Source: Oscillospiraceae bacterium
GTDB taxonomy: Bacteria; Bacillota; Clostridia; Oscillospirales; Oscillospiraceae
Length of the DNA: 64,000 nt
Assembly (NCBI GenBank): GCA_017515345.1
Contig: JAFWFZ010000049.1
Span: 1 to 64,000 of the forward strand
Reading direction: 5' to 3'
Below are positions 34,649 to 45,144 of this stretch, one piece after another (position 1 is the stretch's first letter; each line of letters begins with the position of its first letter). Made by a program: the position numbers and the translations under genes. The notes below the pieces were generated by a model, which did no database searches, was not told the DNA's origin, and saw only the letters and a program-made list of their open reading frames with translations.

Positions 34649-37153
34649 ATGGCCCACAACAGAAGCTACAAGCCGGAGGATATCGCGTTCCCGGACCAGG
34701 TGATCACGGAAAACGAGCTGGTCCGCGAGATGCAGACCAGCTACATCGATTACGCCATGAGCGTGATCGTCGGCCGCGCCCTGCCGGATGTGCGGGACGG
34801 TCTGAAGCCTGTCCACCGCCGAATCCTCTACAGCATGTATGAGAGCGGCCTGACCCATTCCAACGCTTATAAGAAATGCGCTACTGCCGTCGGCGACGTG
34901 CTGGGCAAATACCACCCCCACGGCGACGCCAGCGTCTATGACGCGCTGGTGCGTATGGCGCAGGATTTTTCCATGCGCTATATGCTCATCGACGGCCACG
35001 GCAACTTCGGCTCCGTGGACGGCGACCCCCCTGCAGCCTACCGGTATACGGAGGCCCGCATGTCCCGCATCGCAGACGAGATGCTCCGGGACATCGACAA
35101 GGAGACGGTGGACTGGGATCCCAACTTCGACGAGTCGCGGAAGGAGCCCCGTGTTCTTCCCAGCCGGTTCCCCAACCTGCTGGTGAACGGTTCCTCCGGC
35201 ATCGCCGTGGGCATGGCGACGAACATCCCGCCCCACAACCTCACCGAGGTCATCAACGCGGTCATCTGCGTGCTGGACGACCCGGAGGCGGAGCTTTCGG
35301 ACCTGATGGAGCATATTTCGGGGCCGGATTTCCCCACCCGGGGCATCATCATGGGCCGCAGCGGCATCCGCGCCGCCTATGCCACCGGCCGGGGCAAGAT
35401 CGTGGTGCGCGCCCGTACGGAATTCGAGGAGTTCAACAAGGACCGCACGCGCATCATCGTCACCGAGCTGCCCTATCAGGTGAACAAGAGCCTGCTGATC
35501 AAGAATATCAAGGATCAGGTGCAGGACAAGCGGCTGGACGGCATCAGCGACCTGCGCGATGAGTCCGACCGGAACGGCATGCGCATCGTCATCGAGCTGA
35601 AGCGCGACGCAACGCCCCAGGTCGTCCTGAACAAGCTCTTTAAGCAGACCCAGCTTCAAAGCAACTTCTCCGTCATCATGCTGGCGCTGGTGAACGACCA
35701 GAAGCAGCCCCGGGTGCTGAATCTGCGCCAGGTCATCGACGAATACATCTCCTTCCAGGAGGAGCTGATCGTCCGGCGTACCCGCTTCGACCTGAAGAAG
35801 GCGCTGGAGCGCGCCCACCTGCTGGAGGGGCTGCTGATCGCCCAGGACAACATCGACGAGGTCATCCACATCATCCGCACCTCCTACGACGACGCCAAGG
35901 AAAAACTCATGGAGCGTTTTTCACTGGACGACGTGCAGGCCCAGGCCATCCTTGATATGCGGCTGAAGGCCCTGCAGGGACTGGACCGCGAGAAGCTGGA
36001 GAGCGAATACAGGGAGCTGGAGGAGCGCATCCGGTACTACCGGCAGCTTCTGGACAGCGAGGAGATGCTGCGCGGCGTCCTGAAGGACGAGCTCGCCGCC
36101 ATCCGGGACAAGTACGGCGACGAGCGCCGCACCGAGATCCAGGACGTGGAGGACGAGATCGACATCGAGGACCTCATAGACGAGGAGGACTGCGTTTACA
36201 CCCTGACCCACGGCGGTTATATCAAGCGCCTGCCCACCAGCGAATACCGGGCGCAGGGGCGCGGCGGAAAGGGCATGCGCGCCATGGCCACCAAGGAGGA
36301 GGACTATGTGGAAACGGTCTTCACCGCCTCCACCCATGACAATATCCTCTTCTTCACCTCCGCCGGCCGTGCTTACGTCCGCAAGGGCTACCGTATCCCG
36401 GAGGCCGGCCGCAGTGCCCGCGGCTCCAACATTGTCAACATCCTTCCCCTGCAGCCGGGGGAGCGTATTTCCGCCATGATCCACGCCCGCAATTTCGACG
36501 AAGACGCTTATCTGGTTTTCGTCACCCGCAACGGCACGGTCAAGCGTCTGTCCCAGGGCGCGCTGAAAAATATCCGCAGCAGCGGCATCCGCGCGCTGAA
36601 TCTGGAGGAGGGCGACGAGCTGATCTCCGTCCGCCAGACCGACGGCAGCCAGAACATCCTCATCTCCACCCACGACGGCTATGCCATCTGCTTCGCAGAG
36701 ACGGATATCCGTCCCATGGGGCGCGAGGCTGTGGGCGTCCGGGGCATCCGGCTGCGCGAGGGCGACTTCGTCGTCGGCGCGGCAAGGGCCAGAGAGGGCG
36801 GCATGCTCCTCTCCGTCACCGAGAACGGATACGGCAAGCGCACGCCCGTTGAGGAATACATCCGTGGCGGCGGCGAACCGCAGCACCGCGGCGGCAAGGG
36901 CGTAAAGAGCTATAACTGCACGGAAAAGACCGGCCATGTCGCCGACTGCAAGGTCGTGGACGAGCAGGACGATCTGCTCATCATCTCCGACGACGGCACG
37001 ATCATCCGCATGGATGTGGCCGAGATCAGCGTTTACGGCCGCGCCACCCAGGGTGTCCGGCTCATGCGCGTGGCGGACGGCAGCCGCGTGATCTCCATTG
37101 CCCGCACCGAGAAGGAGGCGGCCGAGCCGGAAACGGAACATGAAGAAGGTTAA
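34649..37153 (+). CDS. gyrA: DNA gyrase subunit A
   Basis: An 834-residue breakage-reunion subunit. The catalytic tyrosine is in RYTEAR (Tyr133). The quinolone-contact region reads [13 protein letters not shown], so Ala94 takes the place of E. coli Ser83, while Asp98 matches Asp87. The C-terminal wrapping domain has the GyrA box QGRGGKG, so this is gyrase and not ParC. AGGGGGGAG lies before the ATG. rnhA begins 14 bases before its stop. Confidence 0.98.
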   Translation: MAHNRSYKPEDIAFPDQVITENELVREMQTSYIDYAMSVIVGRALPDVRDGLKPVHRRILYSMYESGLTHSNAYKKCATAVGDVLGKYHPHGDASVYDALVRMAQDFSMRYMLIDGHGNFGSVDGDPPAAYRYTEARMSRIADEMLRDIDKETVDWDPNFDESRKEPRVLPSRFPNLLVNGSSGIAVGMATNIPPHNLTEVINAVICVLDDPEAELSDLMEHISGPDFPTRGIIMGRSGIRAAYATGRGKIVVRARTEFEEFNKDRTRIIVTELPYQVNKSLLIKNIKDQVQDKRLDGISDLRDESDRNGMRIVIELKRDATPQVVLNKLFKQTQLQSNFSVIMLALVNDQKQPRVLNLRQVIDEYISFQEELIVRRTRFDLKKALERAHLLEGLLIAQDNIDEVIHIIRTSYDDAKEKLMERFSLDDVQAQAILDMRLKALQGLDREKLESEYRELEERIRYYRQLLDSEEMLRGVLKDELAAIRDKYGDERRTEIQDVEDEIDIEDLIDEEDCVYTLTHGGYIKRLPTSEYRAQGRGGKGMRAMATKEEDYVETVFTASTHDNILFFTSAGRAYVRKGYRIPEAGRSARGSNIVNILPLQPGERISAMIHARNFDEDAYLVFVTRNGTVKRLSQGALKNIRSSGIRALNLEEGDELISVRQTDGSQNILISTHDGYAICFAETDIRPMGREAVGVRGIRLREGDFVVGAARAREGGMLLSVTENGYGKRTPVEEYIRGGGEPQHRGGKGVKSYNCTEKTGHVADCKVVDEQDDLLIISDDGTIIRMDVAEISVYGRATQGVRLMRVADGSRVISIARTEKEAAEPETEHEEG

Positions 37154-37586
37154 AATCTATACCGACGGCGCATGCAGCGGCAACCCCGGCCCAGGCGGCT
37201 GGGGTGCCGTGCTCATGTACGGAGAGAGGAAAAAGGAGCTCTCCGGCGGCGAGGAGATGACCACCAACAACCGGATGGAGCTTACCGCGGTCATCTCCGC
37301 CCTGAACGCCCTGAAGGAGCCCTGTCAAGTGGAGCTCTACACCGACTCCCAATACATTGCCAACGCGATCAACGAGCACTGGCTCACGAACTGGGTGCGC
37401 CGCGGCTGGCGCAGAAAGGGCGGCCCCGTGAAGAACGCCGACCTGTGGCAGGAGCTGGTCCGCCTGCTGGAGCTGCACGATGTGGACTTCAACTGGGTCA
37501 AGGGCCATGCGGACAACGAGCTCAACAACCGCTGCGACGAATTGGCCGTAGCCGAGCGCCTCCGTTATTCCAGCCGGCCGGAATAA
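37140..37586 (+). CDS. rnhA: Ribonuclease HI
   Basis: A 148-residue enzyme that cuts the RNA strand of RNA-DNA hybrids. Catalytic residues are in [14 protein letters not shown] (Asp), NRMELTAV (Glu), YTDSQY (Asp) and the late DELAVAE (Asp), and [15 protein letters not shown] holds the mobile His loop. The basic handle [15 protein letters not shown] is present, as in the E. coli enzyme. The start overlaps the gyrA end, implying coupled expression; R-loop removal next to gyrase makes functional sense. Confidence 0.96.
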   Translation: MKKVKIYTDGACSGNPGPGGWGAVLMYGERKKELSGGEEMTTNNRMELTAVISALNALKEPCQVELYTDSQYIANAINEHWLTNWVRRGWRRKGGPVKNADLWQELVRLLELHDVDFNWVKGHADNELNNRCDELAVAERLRYSSRPE

Positions 37587-37591
37587 AACGG

Positions 37592-37620
37592 TTGACAAAG
37601 ACGGGGGTTTCCTGTATGAT
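37592..37620 (+). promoter_or_regulatory. Promoter of the SLH-domain gene
   Basis: Consensus TTGACA (37592-37597), 17-base spacer, TATGAT (37615-37620). A short GTAAC/GTTAC hairpin followed by CTTTTTGTTTTTT (37628-37656) lies in the early leader and might attenuate. Confidence 0.75.
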
Positions 37621-37703
37621 ACCTTTAGTAACGATTTTGTTACCTTTTTGTTTTTTCCATGTTTGACCTTCTCGATGAAGGCACGGGTTCTTAGGAGGAA
37701 AAC

Positions 37704-39071
37704 ATGAGGCTGAAGCGCTTTTTCGCTGTGCTACTCACAGCTTTGATCATAATGCAGGTACTGTGCGTCACCGCGTCCGCAAGGACGGAGAGCGGTTTTG
37801 TCACGGATATCGAGACAGAGGACGTTTCGAACGGCACCCTTGTGACAGTGACTGTCACCGGCATGAACGGGGAGGACGAGGACGATTTCTCCGAGCTGGT
37901 CTCCGAGCTGGAGCCCTATATCTACGTCTCCCGGGGCGACCAGGAATACGGGCGGTACTATCTGGAACCGGACGGGGACTCCGCCGTTTTCTCCAAAGTC
38001 TTTGAGACGCCGGGCGAATATGAGATCTGCCTGGTGGACCGGGACGGAGATCTGGGCTGCTACTTGGGAGAAGACGGGTCCTACTACCTGGATTTCAGGA
38101 GCTTCACCGTTTCCGGCTCCGCCTCACGGGTGAAGGAGTCGCTCCTTTCCCGTTACCGCTCCGCCGGGTTCGCGTTCACTGCGGACCTCAACGAGACGGA
38201 TACGGGCATATCGGTGCATCTGGGCTCTGTGGACGATATCAGCTCGGGCGAGCTGTCTGCTCTTGTGCGGGCGCGTCGGCCTTACGTCCGCTGTACACTG
38301 GTGGACGGTGACGGGAACAGCACGGAGAACACGATCGCGTTCCGGGCCGTTTCCTCCGGCGCGGCGGATGTGAATGTCAGCTTCGGGGATGCCAAAGCGG
38401 TCTATGTGGAGGTGCTGGAGAACTCCGCCGATTACTATGCCGTTATGTATGTGGAGGGGCCGGGCGGCGACGTCTACTGCGGCAGCGCATTCTTCCGCTA
38501 CGGCGACGCGGAAGTGAGCGATATGTCCTTCAGCGACGTGCCCTCCGGCATGTGGTACAGCGACTACGTGGCTGATGCTGTGCGCATGGGGCTCGTGAAC
38601 GGCATGGGCGACGGGAAGTACGCGCCTGACAGCAACCTCACCTACGCCCAGGCGATCACCCTGGCCGCCAGGATCCGCGCATTCTACCGGGGACAGGACA
38701 AGAACGCCGTCTTTACCCAGACCACACCCTGGTATGAAACTTACGTTTCCTATGCGAAGGCGAACAAAATCCCCTGCGACTTCCCGGACTACAACGCGCC
38801 CATCACCCGCCGGGACTTCGTGCACATTTTCCGGGCCGCCATGCCGGACAGCGAATACGCTTTCATCAATGAGATCGCGGACGGCGCCATCCCGGATGTG
38901 TCTGCCGGCGCCAAGTACGCCTCTGATATCTACCTGTTTTACCGTGCCGGCATCCTCACCGGCAGCGATGCGAAGCACAACTTCTATCCGGACAATACCA
39001 TCAAGCGAAGCGAAGTGGCAGCCATCGTCTGCCGGATGCTGAATATCGACAGAAAGTCATTTGAAATGTAA
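37704..39071 (+). CDS. Secreted S-layer-homology domain protein
   Basis: A 455-residue exported protein. A signal peptide (about 1-27, cleavage near TASARTES) precedes a ~240-residue beta-rich region of unknown fold with three related Asp/Glu/Tyr-rich segments. The C-terminal ~185 residues form three SLH repeats: FSDVPSGMWYSDYVADAV (from about 273), a diverged middle repeat around TPWYETYVSYAKA, and YASDIYLFYRAGILTGSD with a late RSEVAAIVCRML. SLH repeats bind pyruvylated cell-wall polymer, so the protein is cell-surface bound. AGGAGG precedes the ATG and a terminator follows. Confidence 0.85.
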   Translation: MRLKRFFAVLLTALIIMQVLCVTASARTESGFVTDIETEDVSNGTLVTVTVTGMNGEDEDDFSELVSELEPYIYVSRGDQEYGRYYLEPDGDSAVFSKVFETPGEYEICLVDRDGDLGCYLGEDGSYYLDFRSFTVSGSASRVKESLLSRYRSAGFAFTADLNETDTGISVHLGSVDDISSGELSALVRARRPYVRCTLVDGDGNSTENTIAFRAVSSGAADVNVSFGDAKAVYVEVLENSADYYAVMYVEGPGGDVYCGSAFFRYGDAEVSDMSFSDVPSGMWYSDYVADAVRMGLVNGMGDGKYAPDSNLTYAQAITLAARIRAFYRGQDKNAVFTQTTPWYETYVSYAKANKIPCDFPDYNAPITRRDFVHIFRAAMPDSEYAFINEIADGAIPDVSAGAKYASDIYLFYRAGILTGSDAKHNFYPDNTIKRSEVAAIVCRMLNIDRKSFEM

Positions 39072-39076
39072 AGGAC

Positions 39077-39112
39077 AGCCCCGGAGCACAGTACCGTGTT
39101 CCGGGGCTTTTT
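39077..39112 (+). terminator. Intrinsic terminator after the SLH gene
   Basis: Thirteen-base arms AGCCCCGGAGCAC/GTGTTCCGGGGCT, followed by TTTTT. Confidence 0.92.
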
Positions 39113-39125
39113 GCGTCCTTTTTTA

Positions 39126-39154
39126 TTGACAGACAGCCACTGCGGCATTAAACT
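39126..39154 (+). promoter_or_regulatory. Promoter of the glycyl radical enzyme gene
   Basis: TTGACA (39126-39131), 17-base spacer and TAAACT (39149-39154). A better TATAAT at 39157-39162 is too far (25 bases) from this -35. Confidence 0.55.
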
Positions 39155-39202
39155 ATTATAATAAGGAAAAATAGCATCCTCTTACGGAAAGGAGCTTCTT
39201 TT

Positions 39203-41701
39203 ATGACAGGAAAAGAAATGGTCAGACCGGTCTCCGAGCGCATTGCACGGATCCGCGAGCGATTCAAGGCGGTGGAGTATAAGGAGATCTACTGCGATTC
39301 GGAGCGTACCCGGATCCTGACGGAATCCTATCAGCGGAACGAGGCGGACTATCCCCTTGTCAAGCGGGCAAAATTCTTCTACGATCTGTGCGAGCAGATG
39401 ACCGTCCGGGTGGAGGACTGGGAGCTCATCGTGGGCAACCAGGGGCGTACCTACCGGGCCCTCTCCCCCTACGTGGACTGGTATGAGAAGGCGCTTTTTG
39501 ACTCCGTCTGCGGCGACGACTACCTGTTCCGCATCACCTGGCAGACCGACGGCGCCCGCCAGAAGATGACCGACGAGGACCGGGAGTATTTCCGCAGCGT
39601 GGCCGATTACTGGAACGGCCGCAGCCTGGCCGACAAGGTCAGCGCCGTGATGCCCGACTGCATGTGGGACCTGCACAAGAGCGGCGCCCTGGACTTCGGC
39701 AGCTCCCGCGGGATGAACAAATCCCGGGGCATGGTGGGCATGCGGTGCCAGGGGCACTTCTGCGCCAACTTTGACAAGGTGGTCCACAAGGGCATGCACG
39801 CCATCAAGGAGGAGGCGCTGGAGCATATGCGCGCCCTGGAGGGGCACTGCTACGGCGAGGACGGGGAGAAGTACATCTTCTACAAATCCGTCACCATCAT
39901 CTGCGACGCCATGAGCCTGCTGGCCAAGCGCTACGGCAGGGAGTGCGAGCGCATGGCCAGGGAGGAGCGCTTCCCCGAATGGCGCAGGAAAGAGCTCGAG
40001 ACCATGGCGGAGATGTTCTCCCGCATCATCGAATACCCCTGCAAAACGTATTGGGAGGCCATGCAGGCCATCAACTTCTATATGCTCTGCCTGTGCATTG
40101 ACGGGCAGAACCACGGCGTCACCTTCGGCCGCATCGACCAGTACGCCGGCCACTTCCTGGAGGATGAGCTCAAAAACGGGACCATCACCATCGACTTCGC
40201 CCAGGAGATCTGCGACAGCTTCATCCTGAAGACCGCGGAGTACACCCGCAGCGAGACCCGCGGCGCCCCCGAGGTCATCGAGAACCCCGACGGCACCGTC
40301 ACCTATAAGCACCAGGCGGGCACCATCGAGTCCGGCCAGCACTTCTCGGTGGGCGGCATCAAGAAGGACGGTACCGACGCCACCAACGCGCTGACCTACA
40401 CCCTGGTGCAGTGCTACGCCCGGCTGTATATGTACAGCCCCTCCCTCTCCGTGCGCATCCACAAGGGCACGCCGGAGGATCTGTGGAAGATCGCCATTGA
40501 GGCGTCTTCCCGCGCGGGCGGTATGCCCACCTTCGAGAATGACGATATCATCATCCCGTCTCTGCTGAAGAAGGGCTATGACCTCTATGACGCCAGGGAC
40601 TACTGCCTCATCGGCTGTGTGGAGCCCGCCGGCTGCGGCAACGAGTGGCCCTGCTGCGGCACCACCGGTGTGGAGAGCTTCTGGAACTACGGCGCTGCCG
40701 TTGCCCTGACCATGAACAATGGCATCAACCCCCTGAACGGGTATCAGGGAGGCCCCGCCACGGGCTACCTCTATGAGATGGAGAATATGGATCAGGTGCT
40801 GGATGCCCTGAAGCAGCAGACTGAATTTTATGTAAACTGGCATGTCACCTGTTGCAACATTGCGGAATATGTCTACCGCATGGTCTATCCCTGCCCGCTG
40901 GCCTCCTCCACCATGGACGGCTGCATGGAATCCGGCAAGGACGTGACCTACGGCGGCGCCAAGTACAACTCCACCGGCGTTACCTGCTGCGGCATCGGCA
41001 ACGTGGCCGACAGCCTGGCTGCGGTGAAGTACCTGTGCTTCGATAAGAAGGTCTGCACCACCCGGGAGCTGTATGACGCGCTGATGGACAACTGGGAGGG
41101 GCACGGCCAGCTTCGGGAGTACATCACCAACGTCTGCCCCCACTACGGCAACGACGACGACTATGTGGACGAGTACGCGGTCTGGGCCATGAACCTGTTC
41201 TGCGACATCGTGAACAACGCCACCGGTCCCCGCGGCACCTGGAAGCCCGGCACGTTCACCATGACCATGAACGTGATGTTCGGCGCCATGACCGCCGCCA
41301 CGCCGGACGGCCGCTTTGACCATGACCCGCTGGCGGAGGCCATCTCTCCCAAGCAGGGCCTGGATACCAACGGCCCCACCGCCTATATCAAGAGCGCCGC
41401 GAAGCTGCCCCATGTGGATATCGGCAACGGCGACCAGCTCAATATCAAGTTCTCCCGCTCCGTTATGAACAACGAGCAGGGCGCGGAGCAGATCAAAAAC
41501 CTGATCGCCACCTACTTCGATCTGGGCGGCATGCAGGTGCAGTTCAACGTGGTCTCCGCCGACGAGCTGCACGACGCCCAGGCAAAGCCGGACGACTATC
41601 GCAACCTTATCGTCCGCATCGCGGGCTTCTCCGCCGTGTTCGTGGAGCTGCCCAAGGCCGTGCAGGACGACTTCATCACCCGCACGGAGCACATGGTTTA
41701 A
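39203..41701 (+). CDS. Glycyl radical enzyme of unknown substrate (C/E-type lyase/dehydratase group)
   Basis: An 832-residue member of the pyruvate formate-lyase superfamily. The C-terminal glycyl loop is RIAGFSAVFVEL with the radical Gly at residue 808, 24 from the end. The thiyl-radical loop is IGCVEPAGCGNEWPCCG, with Cys472 and Glu474. A Cys-x-Glu pair is the mark of glycerol/propanediol dehydratase, choline lyase, hydroxyproline dehydratase and related enzymes; true pyruvate formate-lyase has Cys-Cys. The Cys-rich loop after it (four Cys in 15) is not something I can match to a characterised member. No radical-SAM activase is beside it. AAAGGAG lies before the ATG, and it seems to be a single-gene transcript. 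Confidence 0.93.
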   Translation: MTGKEMVRPVSERIARIRERFKAVEYKEIYCDSERTRILTESYQRNEADYPLVKRAKFFYDLCEQMTVRVEDWELIVGNQGRTYRALSPYVDWYEKALFDSVCGDDYLFRITWQTDGARQKMTDEDREYFRSVADYWNGRSLADKVSAVMPDCMWDLHKSGALDFGSSRGMNKSRGMVGMRCQGHFCANFDKVVHKGMHAIKEEALEHMRALEGHCYGEDGEKYIFYKSVTIICDAMSLLAKRYGRECERMAREERFPEWRRKELETMAEMFSRIIEYPCKTYWEAMQAINFYMLCLCIDGQNHGVTFGRIDQYAGHFLEDELKNGTITIDFAQEICDSFILKTAEYTRSETRGAPEVIENPDGTVTYKHQAGTIESGQHFSVGGIKKDGTDATNALTYTLVQCYARLYMYSPSLSVRIHKGTPEDLWKIAIEASSRAGGMPTFENDDIIIPSLLKKGYDLYDARDYCLIGCVEPAGCGNEWPCCGTTGVESFWNYGAAVALTMNNGINPLNGYQGGPATGYLYEMENMDQVLDALKQQTEFYVNWHVTCCNIAEYVYRMVYPCPLASSTMDGCMESGKDVTYGGAKYNSTGVTCCGIGNVADSLAAVKYLCFDKKVCTTRELYDALMDNWEGHGQLREYITNVCPHYGNDDDYVDEYAVWAMNLFCDIVNNATGPRGTWKPGTFTMTMNVMFGAMTAATPDGRFDHDPLAEAISPKQGLDTNGPTAYIKSAAKLPHVDIGNGDQLNIKFSRSVMNNEQGAEQIKNLIATYFDLGGMQVQFNVVSADELHDAQAKPDDYRNLIVRIAGFSAVFVELPKAVQDDFITRTEHMV

Positions 41702-41761
41702 AACGGCCTGCCGCCGCGCCCCGGGCACCGAGAGGCTGCGTCGGCAAAGCGGTACTGTACG

Positions 41762-41790
41762 TTGACAAGCGGTCCGGCGCGCAGTATGAT
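41762..41790 (+). promoter_or_regulatory. Promoter of guaB
   Basis: Consensus TTGACA (41762-41767), 17-base spacer, TATGAT (41785-41790). Confidence 0.8.
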
Positions 41791-41827
41791 GATGCTTAAT
41801 ATTTTTGGAAGAAAGGAAGAGCTTGAT

Positions 41828-43336
41828 ATGGCTTATATTTTCAGCGAACCCTCCCGCACCTTCAGTGAGTATCTCCTTGTTCCCGGCTATTCGGACGAGA
41901 ACTGCCGTCCGGACAATGTCAGCCTCAGAACGCCTCTGGTGAAATTCCGGAAAGGTGAGGAGGAGCCCGCGCTGTCCATGAACATCCCCATGGTCTCCGC
42001 CGTGATGCAGGCGGTGTCGGACGACAGGATGGCCGTAGCCCTGGCAAAGGAAGGCGGCGTATCCTTCATCTTCGTGTCCCAGACCATTGAGAGTCAGGCG
42101 GCCATGGTCGCCCGCGCCAAGAGCTACAAGGCGGGCTTCGTGGTCAGCGATTCGAATATAAGCCCCGACGCCACCCTGCGGGATATCCTTGCCCTGAAGG
42201 AGAAAACGGATCACTCCACTGTGGCGGTGACGGACGACGGCACCTGCAACGGAAGGCTCCTGGGCATCGTCACCAGCCGGGATTACCGCGTCAGCCGCAT
42301 GACCGGCGACGAAAAGGTGCGGGATTTCATGACACCGATCGAAAAGCTCATCACTGCGCCCGCGGGCACCACGCTGAAGGAAGCCAACGACATCATCTGG
42401 GACCACAAGCTCAATGCGCTGCCCATCATCGACGGCGAGGGCAGGCTCATGCACATGGTCTTCCGCAAGGACTATGACATCCATAAGGAGAATCCTCTGG
42501 AGCTGCTGGACAGTCACAAGAAGTACGTGGTCGGCGCGGGCATCAATACCCGCGACTATGCCGAGCGTGTCCCCGCCCTGCTGGAAGCCGGGGCCGACGT
42601 GCTGTGCATCGACTCCTCCGAGGGATTTACCGAATGGCAGCGGCGTACCCTGAAATGGATCCGCGAGAACTACGGCGACACCGTGAAGGTGGGCGCCGGC
42701 AACGTGGTGGATCGGGAGGGGTTCCGTTTCCTGGCCGAGGCGGGCGCCGATTTTGTTAAAGTTGGCATCGGCGGCGGCTCCATCTGCATCACCCGTGAAC
42801 AGAAGGGTATCGGCCGCGGACAGGCTACCGCCGTCATCGAGGTGGCGGCAGCCAGGGACGAGTACTTTAAGGAGACGGGCGTCTACGTGCCCATCTGCTC
42901 CGACGGCGGCATCGTCCATGATTACCACTTCACCCTGGCCCTTGCCATGGGCGCGGACTTCCTCATGCTGGGCCGGTATTTCGCCCGGTTCGACGAGAGC
43001 CCGTCCAACAAGGTCAGCGTGGGCGGCAGCTATATGAAGGAATACTGGGGCGAGGGCTCGGCCCGCGCCCGGAACTGGCAGCGCTATGACCTGGGCGGCA
43101 GCGAAAAGCTCTCCTTCGAGGAGGGTGTGGACTCCTACGTGCCCTATGCCGGCAGCCTGAAGGACAATGTGGCGCTGACCCTGGGCAAGGTGCGCTCCAC
43201 TATGTGCAACTGCGGCGCCGTCACTATCCCGGAGCTGCAGCAGAAGGCAAAACTGACCCTGGTCTCCGCGACCTCCATCGTGGAGGGCGGCGCCCACGAC
43301 GTCATCCTTAAGGAAAAGACGCTCAGCAACCAGTGA
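41828..43336 (+). CDS. guaB: IMP dehydrogenase
   Basis: A 502-residue enzyme that oxidises IMP to XMP, the committed GMP step. The N-terminal barrel part begins [19 protein letters not shown]; two CBS repeats (about 95-215) form the Bateman module; the catalytic loop is [20 protein letters not shown] with the catalytic Cys. The N-terminus ([20 protein letters not shown]) differs from the shorter Bacillus form and resembles a long clade seen in Clostridia and eukaryotes. AGGAAGAG precedes ATG 41828. A sirtuin gene follows 60 bases later. Confidence 0.93.
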   Translation: MAYIFSEPSRTFSEYLLVPGYSDENCRPDNVSLRTPLVKFRKGEEEPALSMNIPMVSAVMQAVSDDRMAVALAKEGGVSFIFVSQTIESQAAMVARAKSYKAGFVVSDSNISPDATLRDILALKEKTDHSTVAVTDDGTCNGRLLGIVTSRDYRVSRMTGDEKVRDFMTPIEKLITAPAGTTLKEANDIIWDHKLNALPIIDGEGRLMHMVFRKDYDIHKENPLELLDSHKKYVVGAGINTRDYAERVPALLEAGADVLCIDSSEGFTEWQRRTLKWIRENYGDTVKVGAGNVVDREGFRFLAEAGADFVKVGIGGGSICITREQKGIGRGQATAVIEVAAARDEYFKETGVYVPICSDGGIVHDYHFTLALAMGADFLMLGRYFARFDESPSNKVSVGGSYMKEYWGEGSARARNWQRYDLGGSEKLSFEEGVDSYVPYAGSLKDNVALTLGKVRSTMCNCGAVTIPELQQKAKLTLVSATSIVEGGAHDVILKEKTLSNQ

Positions 43337-43396
43337 GGACCGATCCGCCGCTGACGGCGACGATCCGCGGCGAACGGCAGAAAAGGAGGGACTGTG

Positions 43397-44110
43397 ATGA
43401 CCGATGCGGTACGCACCCTGAAAAAATGGGTGGAGGAGAGCGACAATATCGTGTTTTTCGGCGGAGCCGGCGTCTCAACGGAGAGCGGTATCCCCGATTT
43501 CCGCAGCGTGGACGGACTCTACCACCAGAAGTACGACTACCCGCCCGAGACGATCCTCAGCCACTCCTTCTTTATGGCCCATCCTGAGGAGTTTTACCGG
43601 TTTTATCGGGATAAAATGCTCATCAAGGGGGCGCAGCCGAACGCCGCCCACCTGGGCCTTGCCCGGCTGGAGCGGGAGGGGAAGCTCCGTGCGGTGATCA
43701 CCCAGAACATCGACGGGCTCCACCAGCTCGCGGGCAGCGAGAACGTGCTGGAGCTCCACGGCTCCACTCTCCGGAACTACTGCATGTCCTGCGGCAGGAA
43801 GTACGGGGTGGAGGCCATGTCGGCCGAGCCCGTGCCCCGGTGCAGCTGCGGCGGCATGATCCGGCCGGACGTGGTCCTGTATGAAGAGGGGCTGGATATG
43901 TCCGTGATGAATGCCGCGGTGGAGTACATTCGGAATGCCGACGTGCTCATCGTGGGCGGCACCAGCCTGGTGGTCTATCCCGCGGCCGGACTCATTAACT
44001 ATTACCGGGGGAAGAAGCTGGTGCTCATCAACAAGGGCTCCACCGGCTATGACTCCCACGCGGACCTGCTCATCAGCGAAAAGATCGGCGAAGTATTCTC
44101 TCAGCTTTGA
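43397..44110 (+). CDS. Sirtuin, NAD-dependent protein deacylase
   Basis: A 237-residue Sir2 protein. NAD-binding GGAGVSTESGIPDFRS (22-37), TQNIDGLH (102-109), catalytic His121 in LELHGS and a four-Cys zinc site (Cys129, Cys132, Cys149, Cys151) are all present, so it should be active. It removes acetyl or other acyl groups from lysine. AAAGGAGG lies before the GTGATG; the ATG (43397) is the better spaced start. The next gene starts 16 bases after its stop. Confidence 0.93.
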   Translation: MTDAVRTLKKWVEESDNIVFFGGAGVSTESGIPDFRSVDGLYHQKYDYPPETILSHSFFMAHPEEFYRFYRDKMLIKGAQPNAAHLGLARLEREGKLRAVITQNIDGLHQLAGSENVLELHGSTLRNYCMSCGRKYGVEAMSAEPVPRCSCGGMIRPDVVLYEEGLDMSVMNAAVEYIRNADVLIVGGTSLVVYPAAGLINYYRGKKLVLINKGSTGYDSHADLLISEKIGEVFSQL

Positions 44111-44126
44111 TTGGCGGGGTGAGATT

Positions 44127-45143
44127 TTGAAGAAGAACGAAAAGAAGGATCTGGATTTCAGCGCCCTCAAATCGGGATATATGGACTCGCTTTCGGAGTT
44201 TGCCTCCCTGCTGGGCTCCATCAACGAGGCGGACAAGGCCGCCAAGGAGCTTATCAAGGAGACGGACGGCGCCTCCGGCGGACCTGCCGCGTCGGCGGAA
44301 GCAGCGAAGGAGGAGCCGAAGCCCAGCCTGGAGGAGCTCATGGCGGAGCTGGACAGCCTGGTGGGGCTGGAGAAGATCAAGCAGAACGTCAAGAGCCTTA
44401 TCAATCTGGTCAAGGTACGGAAGATGCGGGAGGAAAACGGCCTCAAGGCGCCCCCCATCTCCCTGCACATGGTGTTCATGGGCAATCCGGGTACCGGCAA
44501 AACCACGGTCGCGCGGCTCATCGCCAAGCTGTATAACGCCATCGGCGTACTGTCCAAGGGACAGCTCGTGGAGGTGGACCGCTCCGGCCTGGTGGCCGGT
44601 TACGTGGGGCAGACCGCCATCAAGACGGGGGAGGTCATCAAAAAAGCCCTGGGCGGCGTGCTGTTCATCGACGAGGCATACGCGCTCAACTCCGAGGAGG
44701 GGAGCAACGACTTCGGACACGAGGCTATCGAAACGCTGCTGAAGGCCATGGAGGACAACCGGGACGACCTGGTGGTCATCGTGGCGGGGTACGACGAGCT
44801 GATGGAGGAATTCATTTCCTCCAACCCGGGCCTGGAGTCCCGCTTCAACCGCTATTTCATGTTCGAAGACTACGACGGCGACGAGCTGTTCGCCATCTTT
44901 GAGTCCATGTGCGCCCGCAACGAGTACAAGCTGGACGAGGAGAGCGCGGAATTTGCCAAAAAGCACTTCAAATACCTGTTCGAAACCAGGGATGAGAATT
45001 TCGGCAACGCCCGCGACGTGCGCAATTACTTTGAAAACGTGGTCTCCGTCCACTCCGACCGGCTCAGCGAGGCGGAGGCCCCCACGGTGGAGGAGCTCAT
45101 GACCTTCAAAAAGGAGGATATGGAAAAGGCCTCCGAGATGTGA
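44127..45143 (+). CDS. CbxX/CfqX-type AAA+ ATPase
   Basis: A 338-residue protein: a helical N-terminal region with an Ala/Glu-rich linker (to about residue 68), then an AAA+ module with Walker A GNPGTGKTT (119-127), pore-type segment GLVAGYVGQTA, Walker B LFIDEAYAL (179-187), and an arginine-finger region around GLESRFNRYFMF. The family includes the SpoVK sporulation protein and the rubisco activase CbbX; those act by threading a partner's peptide tail. The start is taken as TTG 44127 with GGGGTGAG upstream. It lies in a run with guaB, a sirtuin and a YbaK-type deacylase. Client unknown. Confidence 0.87.
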   Translation: MKKNEKKDLDFSALKSGYMDSLSEFASLLGSINEADKAAKELIKETDGASGGPAASAEAAKEEPKPSLEELMAELDSLVGLEKIKQNVKSLINLVKVRKMREENGLKAPPISLHMVFMGNPGTGKTTVARLIAKLYNAIGVLSKGQLVEVDRSGLVAGYVGQTAIKTGEVIKKALGGVLFIDEAYALNSEEGSNDFGHEAIETLLKAMEDNRDDLVVIVAGYDELMEEFISSNPGLESRFNRYFMFEDYDGDELFAIFESMCARNEYKLDEESAEFAKKHFKYLFETRDENFGNARDVRNYFENVVSVHSDRLSEAEAPTVEELMTFKKEDMEKASEM

Positions 45144-45144
45144 G

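Noticed and set aside
33062..35869. Minus-strand open frame of about 930 codons across gyrB and gyrA
   Set aside because: It lies wholly under two certain genes and has low-complexity composition from codon bias in the other strand.
39182..43297. Minus-strand open frame of about 1370 codons
   Set aside because: It is a shadow of the glycyl radical enzyme and guaB; no start signal and no known domain.
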